DNA of 64,000 nucleotides, from NCBI RefSeq assembly GCF_013409995.1, contig NZ_JACCBX010000014.1, forward strand, positions 1 to 64,000. The letters run 5' to 3'. Shown one piece after another: positions 16,794 through 25,341 of the stretch. The notes under the pieces were generated by a model. That model saw nothing but the letters and a program-made list of their open reading frames with translations. It had not been told where the DNA came from and searched no databases. This DNA is from Neobacillus driksii (GTDB taxonomy: Bacteria > Bacillota > Bacilli > Bacillales > Cytobacillaceae). Each line of letters starts with the position of its first letter. Within the stretch, counting starts at the first letter, position 1. The translations under genes and the position numbers were made by a program.

Positions 16794-17633
16794 ATGATGC
16801 CAACGAGTTTAAAGGACACTGTTACCTTACATAATGGAGTGAAAATGCCGTGGATGGGATTAGGCGTTTTTAAAGTAACCGACGGGGAAGAGGTTATCGA
16901 GTCTGTAAAGGCTGCAATAAGAAATGGATACATTAGTATCGACACCGCCTCTTTTTATAAGAACGAAGAAGGTGTTGGACAAGCCATTAGAGAATCTGGT
17001 GTTCCCCGTGAAGAATTGTTTATTACTACAAAGGTTTGGAATGCCGATCAAGGTTATGAATCAACCTTACAAGCCTTCGAAACAAGTCTCGATAAACTTG
17101 GGCTTGATTACTTGGATCTTTATTTAATTCACTGGCCAGGGAAAGATAAGTACAAAGAGACATGGAAGGCCTTTGAAGAGCTTTATAAACAGGGGCGTGT
17201 GCGTGCCATTGGCGTCTGCAACTTCCAGGTTCACCACTTAGAGGATTTAATCGCTTCTGCCGAAATTAAACCGATGGTCAACCAGGTAGAGTTCCACCCG
17301 CATTTAACACAAAAAGAGCTTCTAACCTATTGTAAAGCTGAAGGGATTCAACTTGAAGCATGGTCACCATTGAAACAAGGTCAACTTCTAAATCATCCTG
17401 TTCTTGAAGATATTGCTCAAAAATACAATAAATCTGTTGCACAAGTTATCTTGCGCTGGGATCTTCAACATGGGGTTGTTACGATTCCAAAGTCTGTTAA
17501 AGAACAACGAATTATTGATAACGCAAATGTTTTTGATTTTGAATTATCCGCAGAAGATATGGAAAAAATTGATGGACTAAATGAAGACAGTCGTGCTGGA
17601 TCACATCCGGATACAATGAGCGTTGGTTTTTAA
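16794..17633 (+). CDS. Aldo/keto reductase, AKR5-type
   Basis: This 279-residue NADPH-dependent reductase is close to the paralogue at 2448. The tetrad residues are seen in DTASFYKNEE (Asp, Tyr), TTKVWN (Lys) and LIHWP (His), and the cofactor-phosphate loop is IPKSVKEQRI. AGGAGG at 16781-16786 supports the ATG at 16794. It follows kdgA by 95 bp across a repeat and ends in its own terminator. It may reduce a sugar aldehyde or ketouronate from the same pathway, but this is inference. Confidence 0.92.
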   Translation: MMPTSLKDTVTLHNGVKMPWMGLGVFKVTDGEEVIESVKAAIRNGYISIDTASFYKNEEGVGQAIRESGVPREELFITTKVWNADQGYESTLQAFETSLDKLGLDYLDLYLIHWPGKDKYKETWKAFEELYKQGRVRAIGVCNFQVHHLEDLIASAEIKPMVNQVEFHPHLTQKELLTYCKAEGIQLEAWSPLKQGQLLNHPVLEDIAQKYNKSVAQVILRWDLQHGVVTIPKSVKEQRIIDNANVFDFELSAEDMEKIDGLNEDSRAGSHPDTMSVGF

Positions 17634-17638
17634 TGAAA

Positions 17639-17682
17639 AGAAGCACGGGGACCGTTGTAGCGGTTCTCGTGCTTCTTTTTTT
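17639..17682 (+). terminator. Terminator built from GGGGACGGTTCT repeats (copy 6)
   Basis: AGAAGCACGGGGACCG pairs with CGGTTCTCGTGCTTCT around GTTGTAG and is followed by TTTTTT. The stem contains the repeat core in both arms, so here the dispersed repeat serves as the intrinsic terminator of the aldo/keto reductase gene. Confidence 0.85.
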
Positions 17683-17711
17683 ATGTACTAGAATTGATTG
17701 GCCCTGTTGTC

Positions 17712-18572
17712 TTATTGATTCAGAATAAACTGTTCCAAAGCATAGGAGACCCCATTTTCAGAATTGGAAAGTGTTACTGCTTTGCAAAGTTGTTTCACTG
17801 CTGGGTCTGCATTCCCCATGGCGATTGATAGTCCAGCTGCTTGAAGCATGGGGATGTCATTAAAGCTGTCTCCCATTGCCACGGTATCTTCCATAGCAAT
17901 ACCGTAATATTCTGCCATGATTTTCAGTGCGTTTCCTTTATTTCCATCCTTGTCCATCACTTCGATGTTCATTGCACCTGAAGAAGTGGCGGCAGCTCCG
18001 GAAACATTGCTAAGGTAAGCAGCCAACTCTGACTTTTTCTGTTGATTTAAAGTAAGGATAAAGAATTTTTGAACTTTCAAGTCTTCTCTGCCAAACAATT
18101 CGTTATAATCATGAAAATACTTAATTAAATCAGACTGCTGTGGCTGTTCTGTAATCCTTCTAAAGATTTCATCTGAGAGGCCTTCCACTTTTATGGTATC
18201 CCCTTGTAGGTCAGTGTGCACTCGCTCCGACCAGTCATCAGGTACAAAGATTCCCTGATTGGTATAGATACGATAGGGAGCCCTCACGTCATCTAATTTT
18301 TTTGCGATTTGCATGATATTATTCCGACTCATAGAAACGCTACCTAATAATTTTCCTTCAGCTTGAACAACCGTTCCGTTGCTTCCTGCCAAGGGGCAAG
18401 AAAGCTGATATTTGTTAAGGATTTCTTGAATATCTTCAGGGGCACGTCCAGAGCATATCATTACGATATGTCCCTGACTTTGTGCCTTTCGTATAGCCTG
18501 CACATTTTCCTGAGTAATGTAAGTATGTTGGGATAGTAGAGTACCGTCCAAATCAATCGCAATTAGTTTCAT
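17712..18572 (-). CDS. Cof-type HAD phosphatase
   Basis: This 286-residue HAD hydrolase of the Cof (IIB cap) group dephosphorylates sugar phosphates or related small molecules. Motif I is DLDGTLL, motif II CSGRAP, then the Lys of GNKGNALK and motif III GDSFNDIPML. The ATG at 18572 is preferred to a GTG three codons upstream because GAGGAG directly abuts that GTG but is spaced 9 nt from the ATG. It lies downstream of the PTS IIBC gene on the same strand but 254 bp away. It could dephosphorylate the imported sugar phosphate (inference). Confidence 0.9.
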   Translation of the reverse strand: MKLIAIDLDGTLLSQHTYITQENVQAIRKAQSQGHIVMICSGRAPEDIQEILNKYQLSCPLAGSNGTVVQAEGKLLGSVSMSRNNIMQIAKKLDDVRAPYRIYTNQGIFVPDDWSERVHTDLQGDTIKVEGLSDEIFRRITEQPQQSDLIKYFHDYNELFGREDLKVQKFFILTLNQQKKSELAAYLSNVSGAAATSSGAMNIEVMDKDGNKGNALKIMAEYYGIAMEDTVAMGDSFNDIPMLQAAGLSIAMGNADPAVKQLCKAVTLSNSENGVSYALEQFILNQ

Positions 18573-18826
18573 ATCTGTCACTCCTCATTGAAAAGTCCTT
18601 CACGACCACTACTTGGAATGGTCTTGATTCACTATGTATCGTACCCGAGGTATACAGTAGTATATTGTTTTTATTGGTTCTCGGTAAAGAAGTAATGCTT
18701 GACCACTTAAAAGCAGTCAAGCATTACTATAGCATATAATCGACTTGTTTATTTGTATTGATAATGAATATGATTGCAGTTGGATAACATCTATTGGTTG
18801 CAACTCTTAAATAGTAGCTCCAATAA

Positions 18827-20221
18827 TTAGCTGATTTTCTTTAAAGCACTTACATTTTGTGATTCGCTAGTTCCTGTTTTTTTTACAAGAATATACGTAA
18901 TGGCGAACGAAGTACCGATTGCAATCGCAATTCCAATTAATGCATATGGGAAGTATGGTCCAACATAAGCCACTAAACTCACAATACTTGAAAGGATATA
19001 ACCATAAATTCTAACTCCCATTGTAGCAAAGAATGTGGAAGCTACTGCACTACCAATTGTACATGCGATAAACGCTTTCTTATTTTTAATTAGTACACCG
19101 AATAAAGCTGGTTCTGTAATCCCTAGAAGAGCAGAAACACTTGCTGAAAGAGCAATCGTTTTTTCTGTTTTGCTTTTCGCTTTGAAAAACATCGCAAAGG
19201 TTGCACCTGCAATGGCCATGTTTGTCATAAACATCATAGGCATTAGCATATCAAAGCCTTTATCGGCGAAGTTTTGAAGCGCAATTGGAGTGATCGCGTG
19301 GTGCACACCGAATACAATTTCAATTGGTCTTGTTGCACCCATCACAACTCCCGCTAAGATAGGAGAAATATTAAACAATCCTTCAACCATAGCCGCGATT
19401 CCTTTTCCTACATAACTTCCTAGTGGTCCAGAAACGATTAACGCAAAAGGAATAGCAATAAATAAAGTTAATGTAGGGGTAAATACAGTTCTCAACACGT
19501 TAGGCATATATTTATCTACCCATTTGTGAATATAGCTTAATGCCCAAACAGACAAAATGACAGGAATAACATTACCGGCATAATTTATGACTGGTACCGG
19601 TAAACCAAGAAAATGAAATTGACTAATTTCGCCCAATTTTGCCGCATCATTTAAGGTTGGATACATAAAGCCGGCTGCAATCGCAATGGCAAGATATTGA
19701 TTGGTTTTAAAAATTTTCCCTGCGGAAGCCGCTAGGAAGAATGGTAAGAAATAAAAGACGCTGCTGGCTACCAAGTCTAAGATTTTTACAGTTTCAGTGT
19801 CCGCTGATAATACTTTTAATGCAATCAGACCAGCGATAAGCCCTTTAAGCATCCCGGCACCAGCAATCGCAGGAACGATTGGTCCGAATGTACCTGACAC
19901 AACATCAAATAGTCTTCCGAAGAATCCTTTTTTCTTATCACTTTCTTGCTCGTTTTCTTGCTCTCCGTCGATCCCTAGTTCATCGGTTAAAACGGTATAA
20001 TACTTTTGTACATTTGTACCAACGATGATTTGATATTGATCGCTTTGAAGTTGCTCTCCGATAACTCCCTGCAATTGTTTCACTTTATCGTGTTCGATTA
20101 AAGATTGATCATATAAATCAAAACGCAGCCTGGTCATACAATGCCAAGCTTTTTTAATGTTGTCTCTACCACCGACATAATCGATGATTTTTAGTACCGT
20201 ATCTTTTTCTTTCACGTTCAT
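18827..20221 (-). CDS. PTS transporter IIBC, glucose/glucoside superfamily
   Basis: This 464-residue PTS permease has an N-terminal IIB domain with the phosphorylated Cys in WHCMTRLRF (residue 28), a linker (QESDKKKGFFGR) and a IIC domain with about ten membrane helices, including GVHHAITPI near residue 305 and GITEPALFGV near 370. No IIA domain is fused or adjacent, so it must borrow one. The beta-glucoside/sucrose/N-acetylmuramate group is likely. The substrate is not readable. It is divergent from the RspA-like dehydratase gene, and the shared region holds a cre-like site and two repeats of CTTGYCATACCA. Confidence 0.9.
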   Translation of the reverse strand: MNVKEKDTVLKIIDYVGGRDNIKKAWHCMTRLRFDLYDQSLIEHDKVKQLQGVIGEQLQSDQYQIIVGTNVQKYYTVLTDELGIDGEQENEQESDKKKGFFGRLFDVVSGTFGPIVPAIAGAGMLKGLIAGLIALKVLSADTETVKILDLVASSVFYFLPFFLAASAGKIFKTNQYLAIAIAAGFMYPTLNDAAKLGEISQFHFLGLPVPVINYAGNVIPVILSVWALSYIHKWVDKYMPNVLRTVFTPTLTLFIAIPFALIVSGPLGSYVGKGIAAMVEGLFNISPILAGVVMGATRPIEIVFGVHHAITPIALQNFADKGFDMLMPMMFMTNMAIAGATFAMFFKAKSKTEKTIALSASVSALLGITEPALFGVLIKNKKAFIACTIGSAVASTFFATMGVRIYGYILSSIVSLVAYVGPYFPYALIGIAIAIGTSFAITYILVKKTGTSESQNVSALKKIS

Positions 20222-20320
20222 TCATCCCCTTATATACATTATTTATAAACTTCCCTAAATAATCGATACTAAATTGCAATTCGAATTGACACGCCAATAA
20301 TAGCATAATAAAAAACACTT

Positions 20321-20334
20321 TGAAAACGGTTTAA
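20321..20334. promoter_or_regulatory. cre-like site upstream of PTS IIBC
   Basis: TGAAAACGGTTTAA fits the cre consensus in its left arm and centre. It lies 100 bp upstream of the PTS start and about 200 bp upstream of the dehydratase. Confidence 0.5.
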
Positions 20335-20353
20335 AAAAACCAAAAAATAAGAA

Positions 20354-20438
20354 AAACCTTGTCATACCAAGGTTTCTCCGCTATGATTTTTAAAAATTGG
20401 TACGGAAAATTGCTTGAATAAAACGACTTGCCATACCA
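20354..20438. promoter_or_regulatory. Repeated CTTGYCATACCA motifs, probable GntR operators
   Basis: CTTGTCATACCA at 20358-20369 is the centre of a longer inverted repeat (AAACCTTG, 6 nt, CAAGGTTT, 20354-20375). CTTGCCATACCA recurs at 20427-20438. Both lie between the divergent PTS and dehydratase genes. The GntR/UTRA regulator encoded at 21833 is the natural candidate to bind them. Confidence 0.5.
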
Positions 20439-20531
20439 AATTGACGCTGGTGTTTTTACTGTGTTTTAATTTAGATAATAAATTGCTTCGATTTGACATA
20501 GTGCAATTTACAAAGAGAGGAAGAATCACAG

Positions 20532-21731
20532 TTGGAACCGACAATTATAACAGATATAAAATCATTTGTGACTAATCCGCATAGACATAATCTTATTGTA
20601 GTTAAAATAGAAACGAATAAAGGTATTTATGGATATGGTTGTGCAACTTTTCAGCAACGTCCTTTAGCTGTACAAACCATTATAGATGAATATTTAAAAC
20701 CTCTATTACTTAATCGTGATGCGAACAATATTGAAGACATATGGCAAGTCATGATGGTTAATTCTTATTGGAGAAATGGCCCGGTGTTGAATAACGCTAT
20801 TGCTGGTGTGGACATGGCTTTATGGGATATCAAAGCCAAATTGGCAGATATGCCTCTTTATCAATTACTTGGAGGAAAGTCCAAAAACGCAATCGCAGCT
20901 TATACGCATGCCGATGGATTAACACTCGAAGAACTTTTTGCTAATGTGGATAAGTTGATCAAGAGGGGATTCCGCCATATTCGATGTCAATTAGGTTTGT
21001 ATGGCGGCAAAAATCACAATATGCACTTAACAAAAGGTTTAAGTGAGGGAGAATACTTTGACCAAGACATCTATATGAGAGATGTCGTGGCGATGTTTAA
21101 GGCATTACGTGAAAGATACGGCTATGAAATTCATTTTCTTCATGATGTTCATGAAAGACTGTTTCCTAACCAAGCACTTCAATTGGCCAAAGATCTTGAA
21201 CCCTATAAGCTTTTCTTTTTAGAAGATATTTTACCTCCTGATCAGAATGAGTGGTTATCTCAATTACGAGCACAATGTACGACACCTATCGCGACAGGGG
21301 AATTATTTAATAATCCAACTGAGTGGAGAAATCTGATTGTCAATCGTCAAATCGATTTCATTCGGTGCCATGTTTCACAAATCGGAGGAATTACACCTGC
21401 ACTTAAACTAGCTGCACTTTGTGAGAATTTTGGTGTTCGAATTGCTTGGCATGGTCCATCTGATATGACTCCAATAGGGGTCGCTGTCAATACGCACTTA
21501 AATATTCATCTTCATAATGCAGCCATTCAAGAGATTCAAGAACCAGATGAAAATACGAAGAAAATGTTCCCTAGCTCTGTTGAGGTAGTGGATGGATATA
21601 TTTATCCTATTGAAAGAGTGGGTATCGGCGTGGAATTTAATGAAGACATGGCCAAAGAATATCCGGTTATTTATCGTAAACATGAATGGACCCAATCACG
21701 TATTCCAAATGGCACTATCCACACACCCTAA
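20532..21731 (+). CDS. Enolase-superfamily sugar acid dehydratase (RspA/ManD-like)
   Basis: The 399-residue protein has the mandelate racemase/muconate lactonizing fold. The capping domain is at 1-115 (GYGCATFQQRPLAV) and the barrel carries metal ligands in HDVHERL (near residue 213), FFLEDILPP (near 237) and ATGELF (near 263), then RCHVSQIGGITPA and AWHGPSDMTP. The layout matches the D-mannonate dehydratase/RspA subgroup, which dehydrates D-mannonate or D-gluconate to 2-keto-3-deoxygluconate. If so, it would feed the kdgK/kdgA genes nearby. The start is TTG at 20532, 11 nt after GAGAGG. Confidence 0.85.
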   Translation: MEPTIITDIKSFVTNPHRHNLIVVKIETNKGIYGYGCATFQQRPLAVQTIIDEYLKPLLLNRDANNIEDIWQVMMVNSYWRNGPVLNNAIAGVDMALWDIKAKLADMPLYQLLGGKSKNAIAAYTHADGLTLEELFANVDKLIKRGFRHIRCQLGLYGGKNHNMHLTKGLSEGEYFDQDIYMRDVVAMFKALRERYGYEIHFLHDVHERLFPNQALQLAKDLEPYKLFFLEDILPPDQNEWLSQLRAQCTTPIATGELFNNPTEWRNLIVNRQIDFIRCHVSQIGGITPALKLAALCENFGVRIAWHGPSDMTPIGVAVNTHLNIHLHNAAIQEIQEPDENTKKMFPSSVEVVDGYIYPIERVGIGVEFNEDMAKEYPVIYRKHEWTQSRIPNGTIHTP

Positions 21732-21746
21732 GATATAGATTTTATC

Positions 21747-21784
21747 AAATACCTCTAGAGCATATACGCTTTAGGGGTATTTTA
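21747..21784 (+). terminator. Terminator after the RspA-like gene
   Basis: AAATACCTCTAGAG pairs with CTTTAGGGGTATTT, with one G-U pair and mismatch, and leads into TTTAATTG. It separates the dehydratase from the GntR gene 50 bp later. Confidence 0.65.
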
Positions 21785-21832
21785 ATTGTAATGTGATAAA
21801 ATAAATTAATTCTTTTATTTGAGGTAACTATT

Positions 21833-22546
21833 ATGAACAAACGTGATTTCATTGCTGATGATATCCTAAGCAAGATTTATCAAAATAAATACAAAACTGG
21901 TGAAAAAATGCCTACAGAAAGGGATCTAGCTACACAATACGAGGTATCGCGTTATACCATTCGAGAGGCATTAAAAAAACTTGTTAATATTGGATGTATC
22001 AAAATTGTTCAAGGATCAGGAATTTTCGTAAATGAAACAAGATATAAAAGTCCATTAATTTATAATTCATTAACCGAAAATAAATTTAAAGATATTCAAT
22101 CTGAAATTATCTATTTAAAAAAGATTGTACCCGATAAAAACTTAGAAAAGATTTTTGATATAAACGGACATCACGCAAAATTATGGGAATATAAACGGGT
22201 TCGGATTGTTAACTACCACAAAATGCAAATTGAAACCACAAGATTACCTTATTCTTATTTTCCAGATCTAAATGAAGAAGAAATAAAAAAATCTGTGCAT
22301 GATTATGTGCAGCAATGTGATTATCAAATCTCTCACTTCATCACAACCTATACTCCTGTAAATGTTACGAAAGAGGATGCGGCACTTCTTAACTGTAAAA
22401 AAGGGGTGGCTGCAATGAAAATAATAAATAGAGGAATTCTTCAAAACGGTAAAGTGTTCGAATATAGCGAAATGATCAATTTGGATTATTCGGTTTCTTA
22501 CTTTACACCTTTTAACCCTTATAGTCATAAATATAGAAAAAAATAA
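21833..22546 (+). CDS. GntR-family regulator with UTRA domain
   Basis: This 237-residue protein has an N-terminal winged helix (GEKMPTERDLATQYEVSRYTIREAL, here in pieces: EKMPTERDLA and SRYTIREAL) ending in QGSGIFV, followed by a UTRA ligand-binding domain of about 160 residues. HutC-type regulators of this kind usually repress adjacent sugar genes and respond to a phosphosugar. Its location makes it the likely controller of the divergent PTS and dehydratase genes through the CTTGYCATACCA motifs. The start ATG has GAGG 6 nt upstream. Confidence 0.88.
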   Translation: MNKRDFIADDILSKIYQNKYKTGEKMPTERDLATQYEVSRYTIREALKKLVNIGCIKIVQGSGIFVNETRYKSPLIYNSLTENKFKDIQSEIIYLKKIVPDKNLEKIFDINGHHAKLWEYKRVRIVNYHKMQIETTRLPYSYFPDLNEEEIKKSVHDYVQQCDYQISHFITTYTPVNVTKEDAALLNCKKGVAAMKIINRGILQNGKVFEYSEMINLDYSVSYFTPFNPYSHKYRKK

Positions 22547-22559
22547 AAAACCGATGCCT

Positions 22560-22765
22560 GTAATCGACAAGATTTTTTCTGGAAAACAGGTAAAGGTTCT
22601 TTTTTATCGGTATTAAGGCGTTTTTAATCAAACGTTTGATTAGTAGAATTCGAGTTAATTAATCGTTTGATTAGAATTACATTACGTGCTTGATAATACT
22701 GCGTTTGCTTATCTTTTGCAGGAAGAAAATTGTTGAGAAGACGATGTAGTGAAAACAGTCATTTT
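22560..22765. repeat. Dispersed intergenic repeat, short copy B
   Basis: This block matches both ends of the longer copy A at 9765-10160. It carries ATCGACAAGAT, AACAGGTAAAGGTTCTTTTTT, AATCAAACGTTTGATTAG (a palindrome), AGAATTCGAGTTAA and GCAGGAAGAAAATTGTTGAG. Relative to A it lacks about 160 bp, and the missing part is bounded by TTTAATCAA.CGT direct repeats. No coding potential is seen. Confidence 0.75.
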
Positions 22766-22774
22766 ATATAAAGG

Positions 22775-22814
22775 AAGGGGTATCTTGCACCATGGTGTAA
22801 GATACCCCTTTTTT
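22775..22814. terminator. Strong terminator hairpin
   Basis: AAGGGGTATCTTGCACC pairs with GGTGTAAGATACCCCTT around ATGGTG-type loop sequence, followed by TTTTTT. It is a nearly perfect 17-bp stem after repeat copy B. No gene ends directly before it on the plus strand. Confidence 0.8.
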
Positions 22815-22901
22815 AAGAAAGATGTTTCCTATCCAATATAAAAAATGATTCACCGTATACAAAAAGATGGCTGAAATCCTCCATATTTCCTTTTGTTTAC
22901 T

Positions 22902-23369
22902 TTAGTATTCTCCTTTAATAACAAAAAACGAGCCCCGAATGGTTCCAGCTAGTTTAGACTTCTGCCTAGCAAACTTAAACTTCCCTTCTAACTCCTTTGG
23001 TACATCCATCCCCTCAGAAAGCTTAAAACCAACGGCCCGTTTCGGCTTAGGGCCATCAAGTGTATACAGGACGTTGACTGCAAGACCATCTTCATAAAAA
23101 ACGAAAGCCCAATTGATATTTTCCACTTGAAAACGCGACGTTTCTAAAGGTTTAGCCGCAAACTCAATATCACGTTCTTTTTTCAAAATTTGGTTCACAT
23201 AATCAAGGGTCTCCTGGCTTTCGCTAGCTGGTACAACCGTAAATTCATGCTTGTATTTGTTCATAAAGTAACGAGCTTCATTCGCGCGTAAACCAGCGAG
23301 CGCATCTGCTACAGGTGAAGACTCTAAACCGACCGTAGATACATTTTTAAAATCAACGATATAGGACAT
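22902..23369 (-). CDS. Uncharacterised protein, 155 residues
   Basis: No family is recognised. The protein is soluble, without signal peptide or membrane segment. It contains WAFVFYEDGLAVNVLYTLDG and a basic, glycine-ending C-terminus (LAGTIRGSFFVIKGEY). The ATG at 23369 is preferred to the TTG at 23375 because AAGGAG is spaced 8 nt from the ATG. It lies 22 bp downstream of the GyrI-like gene and probably shares its transcript, so both may belong to the regulon of the divergent WYL regulator. Confidence 0.75.
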   Translation of the reverse strand: MSYIVDFKNVSTVGLESSPVADALAGLRANEARYFMNKYKHEFTVVPASESQETLDYVNQILKKERDIEFAAKPLETSRFQVENINWAFVFYEDGLAVNVLYTLDGPKPKRAVGFKLSEGMDVPKELEGKFKFARQKSKLAGTIRGSFFVIKGEY

Positions 23370-23391
23370 TTCCAACTCTCCTTATATCTTA

Positions 23392-23871
23392 CTATTTCCT
23401 AACAACCGGAATCCACATTTCACCAAAAACTAAACCATTACGCTGCCCCATCTCAACCGATGCATTAGGCCCGCCAACATAGGCGACATCCTTTACTTCT
23501 GGCAGGACTTGACCGAAGGCAATACCAGTTAGCATATTACTTAACTCTTCAGACGTTTCCGCTTCCCCTTTTACAACGATGTATTCCCCTTTTGGAAATT
23601 GGATTATTCTTGTTGCCTCTGGTAGTGATTTCTCTGTCATGACGCCAGCATAATGCATCATCTTGTTATTCACCGCTTCGTTCACGACAAAAATGTAGTC
23701 ATTAGTGGCTACGGCTTTTAAGGTTTCAAGCGTTCCATCTTGTTTGACAGCCGTCCAAAAGTCTGACTTTTCCTTCATAATGCCAGCATAATCTGTATAA
23801 TCGCTCTTAAGCTCGGTTCCAAAACCTAATACGGTAAAGCTATCTTTTTCTTCTAAAGTATAATTTGTCAT
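23392..23871 (-). CDS. GyrI-like small-molecule-binding (AraC effector domain) protein
   Basis: This 159-residue protein resembles stand-alone AraC effector-binding (GyrI-like) domains. Characteristic segments are YTLEEKDSFTVLGFGTE at the N-terminus, PKGEYIVVKGEAE in the middle and GEMWIPVVRK at the end. Such proteins bind hydrophobic or cationic small molecules, and some hydrolyse them. The ATG at 23871 (MTNYT) is supported by AAGGAAGG 8 nt upstream. An upstream in-frame ATG at 23907 lacks such a site. It is divergent from the WYL-domain regulator, a common pairing for a ligand-responsive switch. Confidence 0.82.
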   Translation of the reverse strand: MTNYTLEEKDSFTVLGFGTELKSDYTDYAGIMKEKSDFWTAVKQDGTLETLKAVATNDYIFVVNEAVNNKMMHYAGVMTEKSLPEATRIIQFPKGEYIVVKGEAETSEELSNMLTGIAFGQVLPEVKDVAYVGGPNASVEMGQRNGLVFGEMWIPVVRK

Positions 23872-23990
23872 ATTCAAAACCTTCCTTTTTTTTTTAAAAT
23901 GAATCAAATGATTTGTGTTTCCACTTGATGAGTTTATAATAGCTTTAAATCATGTCAAAAAGTGATACTATTTAGGAGGTGCGTAGCAGA

Positions 23991-24953
23991 ATGAAAAAAG
24001 TTGAACGAATTAATATCATTATGCGGTATATCAACAATCGCGCCCACTTTACGATTTCTGAAATCATGCGGGAATTTGACATCTCTCGTTCGACAGCTAT
24101 TAGAGATATCAAAGAAATTGAAGCAATGGGTATGCCGCTTGTCGCTGAAGTTGGAAGGGATGGGGGTTATTTTGTCATGAACAACTCTGTCCTGCCCACT
24201 GTACGCTTTACCGATAATGAAATTAAAGCTCTTTTTATTGCCTTCATGGCCACAAGAAATCAACAACTCCCCTATCTAAAGAGTCGTCAGTCGTTAGCTG
24301 AAAAATTACTTGGACTCATCTCAGAAAATCAGCAGGATGACCTTGTCCTTTTAAATCAAATCTTGCTTTTTGAGGGAACTAACCCGAATAATCCCGACCT
24401 ACTCGAGCTTTCAGACCTTCCCCATCCCATTTTAGAAAAACTCATTCAGTTCCTTCTTATGGATCGGTATTTATTGATTACTATGACAGAAGAGAATGGA
24501 ATAAAGCCTTACCCCATTTATCTCTTGAACCTTTTTCGTGAAAAAAGCATGTGGCTAATTGAAGCTTTTGACTTAAAGGAAGAAAAGAAGCAGATTTTTA
24601 ATGTCGACAATCTCACCAATGTTGAGCCCTACCCAACGAAAAAAAGATTAAGTAAGAAAAAGATAGTAGAAAAACTAAGTAAGCAGGAAGAAGTGATTAA
24701 TCTTGTTCTTGAACTAGGACCAAAAGCGATAGCTCAGTTTAAAAAATACCATCCTTTAAAAGTATCACTTTCCTATACGAATCCCTATCAAGCCACAGCT
24801 ATTCTAAAGACATTCATCAACGTTACTAATCCCGAAGAATTGTACGAAATGACAAGTTGGCTGCTTTTCTTAGGTGAGGATGTCAAGGTAAGGGAAGTGC
24901 CGGAAGAAGTCTTAGAAGGTTTACAAGAGAGATTATGTTTATTTTGCTCATAA
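23991..24953 (+). CDS. YafY-type HTH and WYL-domain transcriptional regulator
   Basis: This 320-residue protein has an N-terminal DeoR-like HTH_11 (FTISEIMREFDISRSTAIRD near residues 20-40) with GRDGGYF in the wing, and a C-terminal WYL-type effector region (LLNLFREKSMWLIEAFDL, then a WYL-terminal domain). It probably controls the divergent GyrI-like operon. TAGGAGG at 23972-23978 lies 12 nt before the ATG. An in-frame GTG at 23979 overlaps the ribosome binding site and is less likely. Confidence 0.88.
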   Translation: MKKVERINIIMRYINNRAHFTISEIMREFDISRSTAIRDIKEIEAMGMPLVAEVGRDGGYFVMNNSVLPTVRFTDNEIKALFIAFMATRNQQLPYLKSRQSLAEKLLGLISENQQDDLVLLNQILLFEGTNPNNPDLLELSDLPHPILEKLIQFLLMDRYLLITMTEENGIKPYPIYLLNLFREKSMWLIEAFDLKEEKKQIFNVDNLTNVEPYPTKKRLSKKKIVEKLSKQEEVINLVLELGPKAIAQFKKYHPLKVSLSYTNPYQATAILKTFINVTNPEELYEMTSWLLFLGEDVKVREVPEEVLEGLQERLCLFCS

Positions 24954-25063
24954 GCAGTGCTAATTAAACCTTATTTAGATACAGTACGTTGACCTTATCA
25001 TTATATTTTAAATGTATATATTATGGTAAAATATACCTGAACTGAAAATCTGGGAGGTTCTAT

Positions 25064-25198
25064 ATGGATGTTATTGAATATCTTCAGATCAGACATGAAC
25101 GATATACCGACCAAAGACCGATAAATGAAAAGCCGGCTGGACAATACTATAACCGATTAATAAATTTACAGAAGAAGATTTATAACGGGAAAAAGTAA
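25064..25198 (+). CDS. Small protein, 44 residues, unknown
   Basis: The frame MDVIEYLQIRHERYTDQRP...IYNGKK is preceded by GGGAGG spaced 6 nt from the ATG and by an AT-rich promoter-like stretch. The peptide is charged and soluble with a short helical look (HERYTDQRP, LINLQKKIYNGKK). No family is recognised. It lies just upstream of another short frame and the Pth2-type hydrolase and could be co-transcribed with them. Confidence 0.5.
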   Translation: MDVIEYLQIRHERYTDQRPINEKPAGQYYNRLINLQKKIYNGKK

Positions 25199-25209
25199 TA
25201 GATGAATAA

Positions 25210-25341
25210 ATGATTAAAAGGATAAAAAGTCATTATAAAGATACAACGAATCATTATCCTAGGACAATCAATTATTATATTGAATATTTGAATTACCTAG
25301 AACAAGTTATATCGAAAAGGACTGATAATGGAGATGGATAA
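25210..25341 (+). CDS. Possible small protein, 43 residues, overlapping the Pth2 gene
   Basis: The frame starts MIKRIKSHYKDTTNHYP and ends ISKRTDNGDG, overlapping the start of the next gene by 14 nt, which is typical of translational coupling. It is basic and Tyr-rich. A clear ribosome binding site is missing, so the call is tentative. Confidence 0.3.
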   Translation: MIKRIKSHYKDTTNHYPRTINYYIEYLNYLEQVISKRTDNGDG

